Of a stretch of DNA of 64,000 nucleotides, positions 9,520 through 18,176 are shown piece after piece (the first letter of the stretch is position 1; each line of letters starts with the position of its first letter). The notes below the pieces were generated by a model that ran no database searches, was not told the DNA's origin, and was given only the letters and a program-made list of their open reading frames with translations. The stretch comes from Scatomorpha sp040765295 (lineage in GTDB: Bacteria > Bacillota > Clostridia > Oscillospirales > Oscillospiraceae), in contig JAXGSB010000001.1 in NCBI GenBank assembly GCA_040765295.1, positions 496,001 to 560,000 on the forward strand, in the 5' to 3' direction. A program made the translations under genes and the position numbers.

Positions 9520-10845
9520 CTATATACCTAATAAAAGACTTGCGACCTCAAAATAGACCAGCAAAACAAAGGTGTCGACAATAGTTGTAATAAGCGGACC
9601 TGCCATTATTGTAGGGTCTATTTTAATTTTATCGGCTATTAAAGGTAATATGCCTCCTATAATTTTCGACAAAACAATTGTTAGAAGCAAAGTAATAGAT
9701 ACAGTCAAATTTACCTGCAAACTCACACCGTCTAAAACAAACATTCGCAGCATATTGACAATAACGAGGGCGAATCCCGCAATCATACCTATTTTAAGCT
9801 CTTTGAAAATCACCTTGAACGAGTCTTTAAAACTCACCTCTCCCGAATAAAGAGCAGTAATTAATGTTGTTGATGATTGACTGCCGGCATTTCCTCCGGA
9901 ATCCATCAGCATGGGTATATAGGCTGTCAAAATAACACTTGTGGCTAAAACCGCTTCGTATCTGTGAATAATAAAACCGGTTAAAGTCGCCGTTAAAAGG
10001 CAGATGATTAGCCACATAGTCCTGTCTTTTGCCATTTGAAAGCTGGATTTTTTCCAATATGATTCAGCAGAAGACTCTGTAATACCGTGAATGTTGGCCA
10101 AATCCTCTTCATATTCATCATGCATGATGTCAATTGCCCATTCGACCGGAACAATTCCTATTAATCTTCCTTCGGAATCGGTAACCGGAATTTCTGACAA
10201 ATCGTATTTATACGCTATTTTAGCAACTGCTTCCTGATCATCGCTTGCAAAAACACTTGCAGTAATAGGATATAAAAAGTCTTCGATATCTTTATTCTTA
10301 TTTCTTAAGAGATCTGCTAAAAAAGCATACCCTATAAGAACCAATGATTCGTCCGTTATCCAAACCTGCTCCAATCTGATGGCATCACTGTCAGAGGTTA
10401 AAACCTTTTCAATCGCTTCAGACGGCCTGACAGTTTTTTTAACGGAGAGAAAATCAACCGACATAATAGCGCCGACGCTCTCTTTCGGGTAGCCTAAGAG
10501 CTGATTGATTATAGGCCTTCTCTTGTCGTCTACAAAATGGTTCATTATTTTTCTAACCATGTTTGCGGGAAGCTCCTGAAGTGTATCGACCAGCTCGTCT
10601 TCATCTAGCTCCTTGATTAAAACCATGGTTCTTTCGTCGGATAAAGATTCAATAATTTGAATTTTATTTTCTCTGGGTAAGAGCGCGAATCCGTCGGCCA
10701 ACAAATCCTTGTCTAAGAGCTTTATCCATATTGCCGATTCTTTCTCTGTTAGATTTGCAAGCTGCTCGGCCAAATCTACAGGATTGAGTTTGTTTATTTG
10801 CTCCTGCAGTGCCAGCAAATTTTTTGCATCATACATAATTTTCAT
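9520..10845 (-). CDS. mgtE: Magnesium transporter MgtE
   Basis: Magnesium channel/transporter of the MgtE family. The N-terminal superhelical domain (about residues 1-130) contains the characteristic helices around LVDTLQELPANMVRKIMNHF. A pair of CBS domains follows (about 130-260, with a typical IPVTDSEGRLIGIVPV segment). Five membrane helices end the protein, including the conserved pore motif MDSGGNAGSQSSTTLI. I chose the ATG at 10845 because GAGGAGG lies 8 nt before it; the upstream ATG at 10875 has no such site. A long leader with a short ORF and a terminator-like structure precedes it (see separate entries), which points to magnesium-responsive attenuation. Confidence 0.93.
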   Translation of the reverse strand: MKIMYDAKNLLALQEQINKLNPVDLAEQLANLTEKESAIWIKLLDKDLLADGFALLPRENKIQIIESLSDERTMVLIKELDEDELVDTLQELPANMVRKIMNHFVDDKRRPIINQLLGYPKESVGAIMSVDFLSVKKTVRPSEAIEKVLTSDSDAIRLEQVWITDESLVLIGYAFLADLLRNKNKDIEDFLYPITASVFASDDQEAVAKIAYKYDLSEIPVTDSEGRLIGIVPVEWAIDIMHDEYEEDLANIHGITESSAESYWKKSSFQMAKDRTMWLIICLLTATLTGFIIHRYEAVLATSVILTAYIPMLMDSGGNAGSQSSTTLITALYSGEVSFKDSFKVIFKELKIGMIAGFALVIVNMLRMFVLDGVSLQVNLTVSITLLLTIVLSKIIGGILPLIADKIKIDPTIMAGPLITTIVDTFVLLVYFEVASLLLGI

Positions 10846-10861
10846 TTTTACATACCTCCTC

Positions 10862-10911
10862 AAAAAAATGGGCATAAAAATGCCGCCTCAACTAAATTTT
10901 AGTCTAAGCGG
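10862..10911 (-). promoter_or_regulatory. Attenuator-like hairpin in the mgtE leader
   Basis: On the minus strand, 10911-10883 forms a long hairpin (13 of 14 positions pair if G-U pairs are allowed). Directly after it comes a second short stem GGCAT/ATGCC with a T5 loop, then a run of seven T at 10868-10862, just before the mgtE ribosome site. A stem followed by a T run between a leader ORF and a transporter gene is what a transcription attenuator looks like. No alternative antiterminator was proven by eye. Confidence 0.55.
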
Positions 10912-10935
10912 TAAATCAGGCACATAAAAACGAGC

Positions 10936-11046
10936 TTACATATCCGAGCGCATATTACACGGATTTCGTAAGTCTGTAATTTTGCATAAATTATCGCAAA
11001 GACTGTAGTTTAAATTGTTTCTACCACTGGGGTCTCCCGAATCCAT
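10936..11046 (-). CDS. Leader peptide ORF upstream of mgtE (36 aa)
   Basis: A 36-codon ORF with ATG at 11046 and TAA at 10938-10936. It is preceded by a near-perfect ribosome site (AGGAGGTG, 6 nt before the ATG), stronger than those of most genes here. The peptide begins MDSGDPSGRNN and ends CNMRSDM; it has Asp-Pro early, three cysteines and no recognised domain. It stops 25 nt before the attenuator-like hairpin. Leader peptides with acidic residues and proline control magnesium transporters in enterobacteria (mgtL, mgtP, corL); a comparable role here is inference from position and architecture. Confidence 0.6.
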   Translation of the reverse strand: MDSGDPSGRNNLNYSLCDNLCKITDLRNPCNMRSDM

Positions 11047-11090
11047 GTAATTACACCTCCTAAATTATCAAAATTGAAATAGACCAAATA

Positions 11091-11118
11091 ATTATATCAT
11101 AAAAAATAAATAATTCAA
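11091..11118 (-). promoter_or_regulatory. Promoter of the mgtE leader transcript
   Basis: On the minus strand TTGAAT (11118-11113) and a perfect TATAAT (11096-11091) are 16 nt apart. Transcription would start near 11084, giving a leader of about 240 nt before the mgtE ATG. Confidence 0.55.
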
Positions 11119-11243
11119 ATCTCAAAGATGATGAAAAAAGCTCGAGAGGAGTTTTTAAGAAAAAACAGGGAGAGGCAAGATTTGCAAACTTACGAATAAA
11201 AGAAAAAACAGCAGCTTTTACAGCAATAAAACAATAAAATGCT

Positions 11244-11272
11244 TTGACTTATTACACGTAAAATAATATTAT
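11244..11272 (+). promoter_or_regulatory. Promoter of the aldo/keto reductase gene
   Basis: TTGACT (11244-11249) and TATTAT (11267-11272) with a 17-nt spacer, about 50 nt before the chosen start at 11324. The rest of 11119-11243 is AT-rich and shows no gene. Confidence 0.6.
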
Positions 11273-11323
11273 TTTCCAGTGAATATATTTATGAAAGAGA
11301 CTTGCTGCCAAGGGGGAAAAATA

Positions 11324-12352
11324 ATGTCTAAAATAACTTTGGGAAGAACGGGAATAACAGTCAATCGCAACGGATTCGGCGCGCTTCCGATTCAAAGAGT
11401 CGATACGGCTACAGCCGTCAAAATATTGAGGAAGGCCTATGAAGGAGGGTTCAATTTTTTTGATACAGCGCGCAAATACAGTGACAGCGAGGAAAAACTG
11501 GGCAAGGCTTTCGAAAAAATAAGAGACAAGATTTTTATTTCAACAAAGACGGATGCCGATACTCCCGAAGCCTTTTGGGCAGATCTGCATAAATCTCTCT
11601 CTCTTCTAAAAACCGATTACATAGATATATACCAGTTCCACAATCCTCCCGTATGCTATAAGCCGGGGGACGGTACAGGTATGTATGAATGCATGCTTCA
11701 GGCCAAGAAACAGGGGAAGATAAGATTTATCGGCATAACAAATCATAGGCAAAACGTTGCTAACGAGAGCGTGGATTCTGGCTTATACGATACTCTACAG
11801 TTCCCGTTTTGCTATCTGGCTTCGGAAGAAGATGTCAAGCTTGTCAAAAAGTGCGAAAAGGCAAACATGGGCTTTATAGCTATGAAAGCGCTTTCAGGGG
11901 GCCTTATAACAAATTCAGCCGCAGCATACGCTTTTATGACTCAATATAATAATGTCTTGCCAATCTGGGGAATTCAGCGTGAGCATGAACTTTGCGAGTT
12001 TATTAAGTACTTCGAGAATCCTCCGGCTCTGAACGAAGAGATGAAGGCGCTTATAGAAAAAGAAAGAAAGGAGCTCACGGGCGGTTTCTGCAGAAGCTGC
12101 GGATACTGCATGCCCTCCTGTCCGGTTGGAATCGAGATAAGAAACGCCGCAAGGATGTCTCAGCTTTTAAGGCGTTCTCCAACCGCAGATTGGCTCACTC
12201 CGGATATTCAAGAGATGATGAACAAGATTGAAGACTGTCTCGAATGCGGGATTTGTAAGACCAAGTGTCCGTATGAGCTGGATATCCCGAATCTGCTCAA
12301 GAAAAATCTAAAAGACTACCGAGAAGTTCTTGCCGGAAAAACAAAGGTCTAG
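11324..12352 (+). CDS. Aldo/keto reductase with C-terminal 4Fe-4S domain
   Basis: NADPH-type aldo/keto reductase barrel (about residues 1-250) fused to a ferredoxin-like tail. The barrel shows LGRTGITVNRNGFGALPIQR at the N terminus, FFDTARKYSDSEEKLG with the catalytic Asp/Tyr region, and the TDYIDIYQFHNP strand with its catalytic His. The tail has two clusters of four cysteines, CRSCGYCMPSCPVGI and CLECGICKTKCPYEL, for two 4Fe-4S centres. I chose the ATG at 11324 because AGGGGG precedes it; an in-frame start at 11279 lacks a site. Such enzymes are common in anaerobes; the substrate is not predictable. Confidence 0.88.
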   Translation: MSKITLGRTGITVNRNGFGALPIQRVDTATAVKILRKAYEGGFNFFDTARKYSDSEEKLGKAFEKIRDKIFISTKTDADTPEAFWADLHKSLSLLKTDYIDIYQFHNPPVCYKPGDGTGMYECMLQAKKQGKIRFIGITNHRQNVANESVDSGLYDTLQFPFCYLASEEDVKLVKKCEKANMGFIAMKALSGGLITNSAAAYAFMTQYNNVLPIWGIQREHELCEFIKYFENPPALNEEMKALIEKERKELTGGFCRSCGYCMPSCPVGIEIRNAARMSQLLRRSPTADWLTPDIQEMMNKIEDCLECGICKTKCPYELDIPNLLKKNLKDYREVLAGKTKV

Positions 12353-12408
12353 TCAATAAAGACTTTCATACCGTGCGCAAAACTTAGGATCATATAGGAG
12401 GATTTTAC

Positions 12409-14133
12409 TTGATCAAAAGAGTGCTTCCGTACATGAAAAAATACAGAATCAACGCTGTCCTCTCGCCCATCGCGATGGTGCTGGAGGTATTCGCTGATAT
12501 CGGCGTCCCGTTTTTGATGAGTCGCATCGTCGATGTAGGTATCAAAACACGGGATGTTGATTATGTTGTGCAGACCGGCATTTTGATGATTGCCGTCGCC
12601 TTGTTTGGCATGCTGATGGGAGTTCTCAGTTCATTTATGGGAGCCAAGGCGGGATACGGATTTGCAACGGAGCTGCGGCAGGCGGCGTATCGAAAGATTC
12701 AGCGCTATTCATTTACGAATATCGATGAGATGAGCGTCCCATCCTTGATAACGCGTCTGACGACAGATATTAACATGGTCGGCCAAGTAGCGATGATGAC
12801 TTTGCGCATGGCTGTACGCTCCCCTTCAATGATGGTGTTTGCGCTTTTAATGGCGGTAAATGTCAACGCAGAGCTGGCTACGGTTTTTGTTGTCGCCATA
12901 CCCTTGGTGTTCGGCTTGTTCGGATTTGTCTTTTGGAAGGTAAATCCCTTGTTCCGAGAAATTCAGGAAAAGGTTGACGGCATCAACGAGATTACCAGGG
13001 AAGACTTGGCCGGAATCCGCGTGATTAAAGCTTTTAACCGCCAGGACTACGAAGAAGCTCGCTTTGATGAGAGAAATAAAGACCTCTTAAACAGTACGAT
13101 AAAGGCTATGCTCTGGAACGTGTTTTTGTTCCCTATGATGAATCTTGTCATCTACAGCGTCATCATCTCCGCCCTGTGGTTCGGCGGACATCAAATCGTG
13201 GCGGGAACTATGCAAAGCGGCGAGCTGATTGCGTTTACTACTTATATCGGACAGATTATGATGTCTCTGATGTTCTTCTCCATGTACCTTGTGATGGCTA
13301 CGCGCGGCCGAGCCTCTTTAGCCCGCATAATTGAGGTGCTGGATGTAGAGTCCGAGATAGTCGAAGTTGAAAATCCGATAAAGACCGTCGCTGACGGCTC
13401 CATAACGTTTTCCGATGTTTGTTTTAAGTATGCAGGCTTTAAAGACAACATATTAAATGATATAAACTTGGAGATACGCTCCGGTGAGCGAATCGGCATC
13501 ATCGGATCGACAGGCTCGTCGAAGTCCACTCTTATACAGATGATTCCGCGCCTTTACGATGTTTCCTGCGGCGAGGTGTGCGTCGGCGGCAAAAATGTTA
13601 AGGAATACGATATAAAAAAACTTCGCGATGAAGTGGACTTTGTTTTGCAGAAGAACACTCTTGTTACAGGGACAATCCGTTCCAATATGCAGTGGGGCGA
13701 TGAAAATGCGACCGACGATGAGATTATCCGCGCTCTTAAGCAGGCGCAGGCGTGGGAATTTGTCAGCGGCTACGAGGAAGGGCTGGATTACCGCGTCGAA
13801 CAGGGAGGCGGCAACTTCTCGGGCGGCCAGAGGCAGCGCCTTACGATTGCGCGTGCCCTCGTCAAAAAGCCGAAGATACTAATTTTGGACGACTCGACGA
13901 GCGCCGTCGATATGACAACGGATGCAAAATTGCGCAGGACTTTCCGCGAAGACTTGGGCGGGATTACGACTATAATAGTTGCTCAGAGAATTGCATCAAT
14001 CGAAGACTCCGACCGAATCATCGTAATGGAAAAGGGATGTATCGAAAATATCGGAACTCATGAAGAACTCCTCGAAAAGTCCGTGATTTACAGAGAGATT
14101 TATGAATCACAAAGAGGAGGGCTTGCGGGATGA
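12409..14133 (+). CDS. ABC exporter half-transporter (degenerate ATPase site)
   Basis: Six-helix membrane domain (about residues 1-310) plus an ATPase domain, the multidrug/lipid exporter type. Walker A is GSTGSSKST, with Ser replacing the usual third Gly; the signature is FSGGQRQR; Walker B ends ILILDDSTS, so the catalytic Glu is Asp. That pattern marks the subunit with the impaired site in heterodimeric exporters such as BmrC/D and TM287/288. The start is TTG behind TAGGAGG. Its stop overlaps the start of the next half-transporter by 4 nt (ATGA), so the two are made together. The transported compound is unknown. Confidence 0.9.
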   Translation: MIKRVLPYMKKYRINAVLSPIAMVLEVFADIGVPFLMSRIVDVGIKTRDVDYVVQTGILMIAVALFGMLMGVLSSFMGAKAGYGFATELRQAAYRKIQRYSFTNIDEMSVPSLITRLTTDINMVGQVAMMTLRMAVRSPSMMVFALLMAVNVNAELATVFVVAIPLVFGLFGFVFWKVNPLFREIQEKVDGINEITREDLAGIRVIKAFNRQDYEEARFDERNKDLLNSTIKAMLWNVFLFPMMNLVIYSVIISALWFGGHQIVAGTMQSGELIAFTTYIGQIMMSLMFFSMYLVMATRGRASLARIIEVLDVESEIVEVENPIKTVADGSITFSDVCFKYAGFKDNILNDINLEIRSGERIGIIGSTGSSKSTLIQMIPRLYDVSCGEVCVGGKNVKEYDIKKLRDEVDFVLQKNTLVTGTIRSNMQWGDENATDDEIIRALKQAQAWEFVSGYEEGLDYRVEQGGGNFSGGQRQRLTIARALVKKPKILILDDSTSAVDMTTDAKLRRTFREDLGGITTIIVAQRIASIEDSDRIIVMEKGCIENIGTHEELLEKSVIYREIYESQRGGLAG

Positions 14134-16004
14134 CAAAAGGCAAAGCAAAAGGCGGCGCTGTAAATATGCACGGCGGCGCACCGCATGGGAAAGCGCAGTT
14201 TGCTCCCAAAAATTTAGGCAAGACTCTCCTTCGTCTCTTTTCTTATTTTAAATACAACAGGTGGAGAATTATTGCAGCCCTCATAATGACGATGCTGAGT
14301 TCTGCCCTTATGGTCGCGATAAACTCGATGCTCAGTCCCGTCATCGATGCCGTAGCCGTCAAGCAGGACATGGACGAGTTTGTCAAATCGCTCGTAACTA
14401 TGGGCATTTTAGTGGTTTTCTTTTTGGTTGCGCAGTATCTCGGCAGCCTCGGCATGACGATTGTTGCGTCCAGAACAACGTATTCAATCCGTAAAGAACT
14501 GTTTGAAAAAGTGCAGTCTCTGCCAATTCCGTTTTTCGATAAACACGGACACGGCGAAGTGATGAGCTCGTTTACAAACGACATCGACATGCTCAACATG
14601 GCGCTGGAGCAGAGTATAGATCAGGTTTTAACATCTATAATCACCGTTGTGGGCACCTTTGCGATGATGATTGTCATAAGTCCGATTCTGACGGTGGTCG
14701 TGGTTATTTGTCTCGCGTTTATGATGCTCATAATCTCATTTATAGGGAAGCGTTCAAGCAAGTTTTTCCGCGCTCGGCAGATGATTACAGCCGAAATGAA
14801 CGACTATGTCGAAGAGATGATGAGCGCGCAAAAGGTCGTGAAGGTGTTTAACTATGAAGACCGCGCAGAGGCCGAGTTCCAAGAAAAAAACGAGGCCCTT
14901 CGCGTTGCCTCAGCCAATGCGTCAACTTACGGGGTACTCATGATGCCCGTTATGGGCAACCTCACATTCGCCATGTATTCGATTATCGCGATGCTGGGGG
15001 CCATGCTCGCTATCAGAGGTAGCATGAGCGTCGGAAATATCGCGGCGTTCCTGCAGTTTACTCGCACAATTTCCCGCCCGATTACGATGGTTTCAAACCA
15101 GCTGAACTCTATATTTATGGCCTTTGCGGGCGCCGAGCGCATCTTTGCAATTCTGGACGAGCCGTCCGAGCTTATGGAGGGCGATGTCGTTTTGGAGGGA
15201 GACTGCGCCGGTAAAAAGAAACTATGTTGGATTGTTCCTCAGCCCGACGGCTCGACCCGGAGCGTGCCGGTCAAGGGAGATGTCCGCTTTAACGACGTTT
15301 GCTTCGGTTACGAGCCCGAGAAGCCGGTGCTGAAAAACATATCCTTATACGCAAAACCGGGGCAGAAGATTGCCTTCGTCGGATCCACCGGCGCGGGCAA
15401 GACAACGATTACCAATCTAATAAATCGTTTTTATGAAATCGATTCGGGGCAGATTACCATCGACGGTATCGACTTAAGGCGCATCGACAAAACGGATTTG
15501 CGCAGCATTATGGGTTTCGTCCTTCAAGACATCAATCTCTTCGAGGGAACAATAGCCGAAAACATTCGCTACGGCAGGCTGGACGCTACAGACGAAGAAG
15601 TTATAAAGGCGGCAATGTCGGCCAACGCGCACAGCTTCATTTCAAAGTTAAAAGACGGTTACGAGACTGTCTTGGGGCCGGACGGCGGAAACCTGTCGCA
15701 AGGCGAGCAGCAGCTGCTCTCTATCGCGCGAGCGGCAATCGCCGATCCCATTATCCTAATTATGGACGAGGCAACCTCCTCGGTCGACACGCGGACAGAG
15801 TCGCTCATCTCGAAGGGAATGGATGCTCTTATGGAGGGGAGAACGACCTTCGTCATCGCTCACCGTCTGTCGACAGTTAGGGATGCCAATGCGATTATGG
15901 TTTTGGAGGAGGGAGAGATTATCGAACGCGGCGATCATGATGATTTGATGGAAATGCAGGGTCGATACTATCAGCTTAACATAGGGGCAGTAGAGTTGGA
16001 TTGA
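14130..16004 (+). CDS. ABC exporter half-transporter (canonical ATPase site)
   Basis: Partner of the preceding gene. It has 624 residues with a six-helix domain after a 30-residue Gly/His/Lys-rich N-terminal extension. The ATPase domain has canonical Walker A GSTGAGKTT and Walker B ILIMDEATSSVD, with signature LSQGEQQLL (Gln in place of the second Gly). A roughly 40-residue insert between membrane and ATPase domains (about residues 350-385, with CAGKKKLCW) is typical of this heterodimer class. Translationally coupled to the upstream gene by an ATGA overlap. Confidence 0.9.
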   Translation: MTKGKAKGGAVNMHGGAPHGKAQFAPKNLGKTLLRLFSYFKYNRWRIIAALIMTMLSSALMVAINSMLSPVIDAVAVKQDMDEFVKSLVTMGILVVFFLVAQYLGSLGMTIVASRTTYSIRKELFEKVQSLPIPFFDKHGHGEVMSSFTNDIDMLNMALEQSIDQVLTSIITVVGTFAMMIVISPILTVVVVICLAFMMLIISFIGKRSSKFFRARQMITAEMNDYVEEMMSAQKVVKVFNYEDRAEAEFQEKNEALRVASANASTYGVLMMPVMGNLTFAMYSIIAMLGAMLAIRGSMSVGNIAAFLQFTRTISRPITMVSNQLNSIFMAFAGAERIFAILDEPSELMEGDVVLEGDCAGKKKLCWIVPQPDGSTRSVPVKGDVRFNDVCFGYEPEKPVLKNISLYAKPGQKIAFVGSTGAGKTTITNLINRFYEIDSGQITIDGIDLRRIDKTDLRSIMGFVLQDINLFEGTIAENIRYGRLDATDEEVIKAAMSANAHSFISKLKDGYETVLGPDGGNLSQGEQQLLSIARAAIADPIILIMDEATSSVDTRTESLISKGMDALMEGRTTFVIAHRLSTVRDANAIMVLEEGEIIERGDHDDLMEMQGRYYQLNIGAVELD

Positions 16005-16013
16005 TAGTGATAT

Positions 16014-16042
16014 TTGTACTTTTTATTCCGAAGTGATACAAT
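16014..16042 (+). promoter_or_regulatory. Promoter of ychF
   Basis: TTGTAC (16014-16019) and TACAAT (16037-16042) are 17 nt apart, 85 nt before the ychF ATG, directly after the exporter operon. Confidence 0.6.
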
Positions 16043-16126
16043 CTTTCTGTAATTTTGAATGTTTAACGAAAAATGTAAAATTTCAATCATTTAAAAACAG
16101 GAGCAAAGAAGGAGTACTGGATATAT

Positions 16127-17209
16127 ATGAAGCTCGGCATAGTCGGTTTGCCAAATGTCGGTAAAACAACACTTTTCAATGCTATGACAGGCCGCAAGGC
16201 CGAAACCTCTTCCTATGCGATGGCTGCAACCGTAACTAATCTGGGCTCGGCCGAGGTTCCGGACGAGAGATTAAACTGGCTTTACGATTTGTATAAGCCC
16301 AAAAAGCTTACCTTTGCCACAATAGATTTTGTCGACATAGCCGGAGTTAAGAAAAGCGCCAGTGGCGGCGGTATGACAAACAGCCACCTTGCGCAAATAA
16401 GACAGTGTGATGCTCTGGTAGAGCTGGTTCGCTGCTTCGATGACGACAGCATTTTTTCCGAAAATGCCACCCCTGCCGAAGATGTCGAAAACTTCGAGCT
16501 GGAGCTTATCCTCTCCGACTTGGAGCTTATGGAGCGCAAGCTTGAGCGGAGCCGCAAGGCCGCCAAGGCGGAGAAGAAAATGAAAGAGACAGTCGAGTTT
16601 TTAGAGTCTTTTATTGCCCACCTCTCAGAGGGTAAAAGCGCCAAGAGCTTTAAGTTTAAAGAATCGGAGCTTGAGGAGATTGAAGAAGCAGGCCTTCTCT
16701 CTCTTAAGCCTCTCATATATATAGCAAACCTAAGTGAAGATTCGGTATCAAATTTCGATGAAGATGAGCATTACATCGAGCTTCGCGAATATCTGAAAGA
16801 CAGAGATGCTCTGCTTCTTCCGCTCTGCGCCAAAATAGAGGCCGAGATAAGCGAACTCGAGGCCGAGGAACAGCAGATTTTTCTGGAAGAGCTCGGCATA
16901 GGCGAAAGGGCACTCAATTCACTTATAAAGGCGTCTTACAGCCTTTTGGGCTATATCTCATTTTTTACTGTGGGTGAGGATGAGGTGAGAGCGTGGACAA
17001 TAGTCAATGGCACTAAGGCTCAGAGGGCGGCGGGTAAGATTCACTCCGACTTGGAGCGCGGTTTTATAAGAGCTGAAATATGCGCTTTCGATGACATGAA
17101 GGCCAGCGGAAGCTGGAACAACGCCAAGAACGAGGGTTTAGTCAGAATCGAGGGCAAAGAATATATAATGAAAGATGGCGACATAACGAATATTCGCTTC
17201 AATGTTTAG
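16127..17209 (+). CDS. ychF: Ribosome-binding ATPase YchF
   Basis: Obg-related P-loop ATPase that binds ribosomes and affects translation and stress responses. Motifs: G1 GLPNVGKTT at the N terminus, DFVDIAGV (G3), and NLSED in place of NKxD at about residue 202, the change that gives YchF its ATP preference. A coiled-coil insert (about 125-180) and a C-terminal TGS domain (FFTVGEDEVRAWTI) complete the standard 360-residue architecture. Confidence 0.95.
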   Translation: MKLGIVGLPNVGKTTLFNAMTGRKAETSSYAMAATVTNLGSAEVPDERLNWLYDLYKPKKLTFATIDFVDIAGVKKSASGGGMTNSHLAQIRQCDALVELVRCFDDDSIFSENATPAEDVENFELELILSDLELMERKLERSRKAAKAEKKMKETVEFLESFIAHLSEGKSAKSFKFKESELEEIEEAGLLSLKPLIYIANLSEDSVSNFDEDEHYIELREYLKDRDALLLPLCAKIEAEISELEAEEQQIFLEELGIGERALNSLIKASYSLLGYISFFTVGEDEVRAWTIVNGTKAQRAAGKIHSDLERGFIRAEICAFDDMKASGSWNNAKNEGLVRIEGKEYIMKDGDITNIRFNV

Positions 17210-17228
17210 ATTAGAGAAGAGTGATATT

Positions 17229-17894
17229 ATGAAAAAAAGAATCCTAATTTTTTTATTTCTCGGCATACTGATGCTTATGCTTTCGGCTTGCAGCGCCAAG
17301 ATAAAGGATGCAAAATACACACCTCTGCCGCAGCTTCAACACGATGAGAAGATGTCTGATGCCGAAGTCGAGAAGCTTCCCAAAAAAGATTTTCGGCAGG
17401 CCATTGATTTAGAGAAATACGACAACCCCTATTTTAAAACAGAGCTTAAAGACGGGTCGCTCGTGGTTAAGATAGACTATTTGGAGCTTTGGGACGACTT
17501 TGCCGATATTAACTCCGGGGATGAAGACGATAAAAAAGAGGCCGGTCGGCGCCATGAACTCAATGAAATTTTAAAACAGCCCAGAAGCTTTTCTGCCCCT
17601 ACCCCCATATTGGCTGTCTGGGAGCTTCCCTGTTCCACCGAAAAAGATGCGGGAGATGCCAGAGCCCTTATTAAAACGGAAGATGGAGACTTTTATATAG
17701 TCGACCTTGTCTCCGAAGATAAAATGGGCAAAATTGAGGCAAGGAGACTTAAAGATCTAAAAGATCTCGATGAAATAAAGCTAATATGGGCGACAACGGG
17801 CATTTACTCGGCGGAAGAAAAGACTGCCGGAGAGGATTTCCTTGTTGTCAAAAATGCCGAGGGAGACATAGTTTCCGAAATTCCCCTGAACTGA
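17229..17894 (+). CDS. Lipoprotein of unknown function
   Basis: The first 20 residues form a lipoprotein signal peptide, MKKRILIFLFLGILMLMLSAC, with the lipobox Leu-Ser-Ala-Cys, so the mature protein should be anchored outside the membrane. The remaining about 200 residues are charged and contain no motif I recognise. I chose the ATG at 17229; the frame is open further upstream but only this start gives the signal peptide at the N terminus. The weak ribosome site GAGAAGAG and the 19-nt distance to ychF suggest co-transcription with ychF. Confidence 0.75.
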   Translation: MKKRILIFLFLGILMLMLSACSAKIKDAKYTPLPQLQHDEKMSDAEVEKLPKKDFRQAIDLEKYDNPYFKTELKDGSLVVKIDYLELWDDFADINSGDEDDKKEAGRRHELNEILKQPRSFSAPTPILAVWELPCSTEKDAGDARALIKTEDGDFYIVDLVSEDKMGKIEARRLKDLKDLDEIKLIWATTGIYSAEEKTAGEDFLVVKNAEGDIVSEIPLN

Positions 17895-17903
17895 GTCTTG
17901 CTA

Positions 17904-17931
17904 TTGACAAAAAAACATAAACTGCTATAAT
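17904..17931 (+). promoter_or_regulatory. thrS: Promoter of the thrS T-box transcript
   Basis: Perfect TTGACA (17904-17909) and perfect TATAAT (17926-17931), 16 nt apart. Transcription should begin near 17938. Confidence 0.88.
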
Positions 17932-17937
17932 CCAACT

Positions 17938-18160
17938 GTAAATGCGAAGACGAAGAGCTTCTTCATTTTCTCAATACAGAGAGGCGGCCGCAAGCTGAGA
18001 GGCAGCCCATGAGATATGATACGAGTACCGCTTCCGAGCAGCTGCGCGAAATAAGTGCAGACGCCCCTCGTGCGTTAAGCGAGTCTAAAGCGGCAAGAAC
18101 ATTCTTGTAAGCAGGGTGGAACCGTGTATTATGCACCCCTGATTTTTCGGGGTGCTTTTT
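17938..18160 (+). ncRNA. T-box riboswitch, threonine specifier
   Basis: Leader that senses uncharged tRNA-Thr. The conserved T-box AGGGTGGAACCGTG is at 18113-18126. The specifier region GAGTACCGC holds the threonine codon ACC at 18027-18029, which agrees with the downstream gene. The terminator hairpin pairs GCACCCC (18133-18139) with GGGGTGC (18149-18155), followed by T7. Uncharged tRNA-Thr pairing with the T-box bulge should favour the antiterminator and allow thrS expression. Confidence 0.93.
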
Positions 18161-18176
18161 TATTTGGAGGATAAAA

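Noticed and set aside
10936..11046. Similarity between the leader peptide start MDSGDPSG and the MgtE pore motif MDSGGNAGS
   Set aside because: Only four residues match exactly, they encode different contexts, and no mechanism would need it; treated as coincidence.
10846..11110. M-box magnesium riboswitch in front of mgtE
   Set aside because: I could not find the conserved M-box core by eye; the region is better explained by a translated short ORF plus attenuator. A covariance search would settle it.
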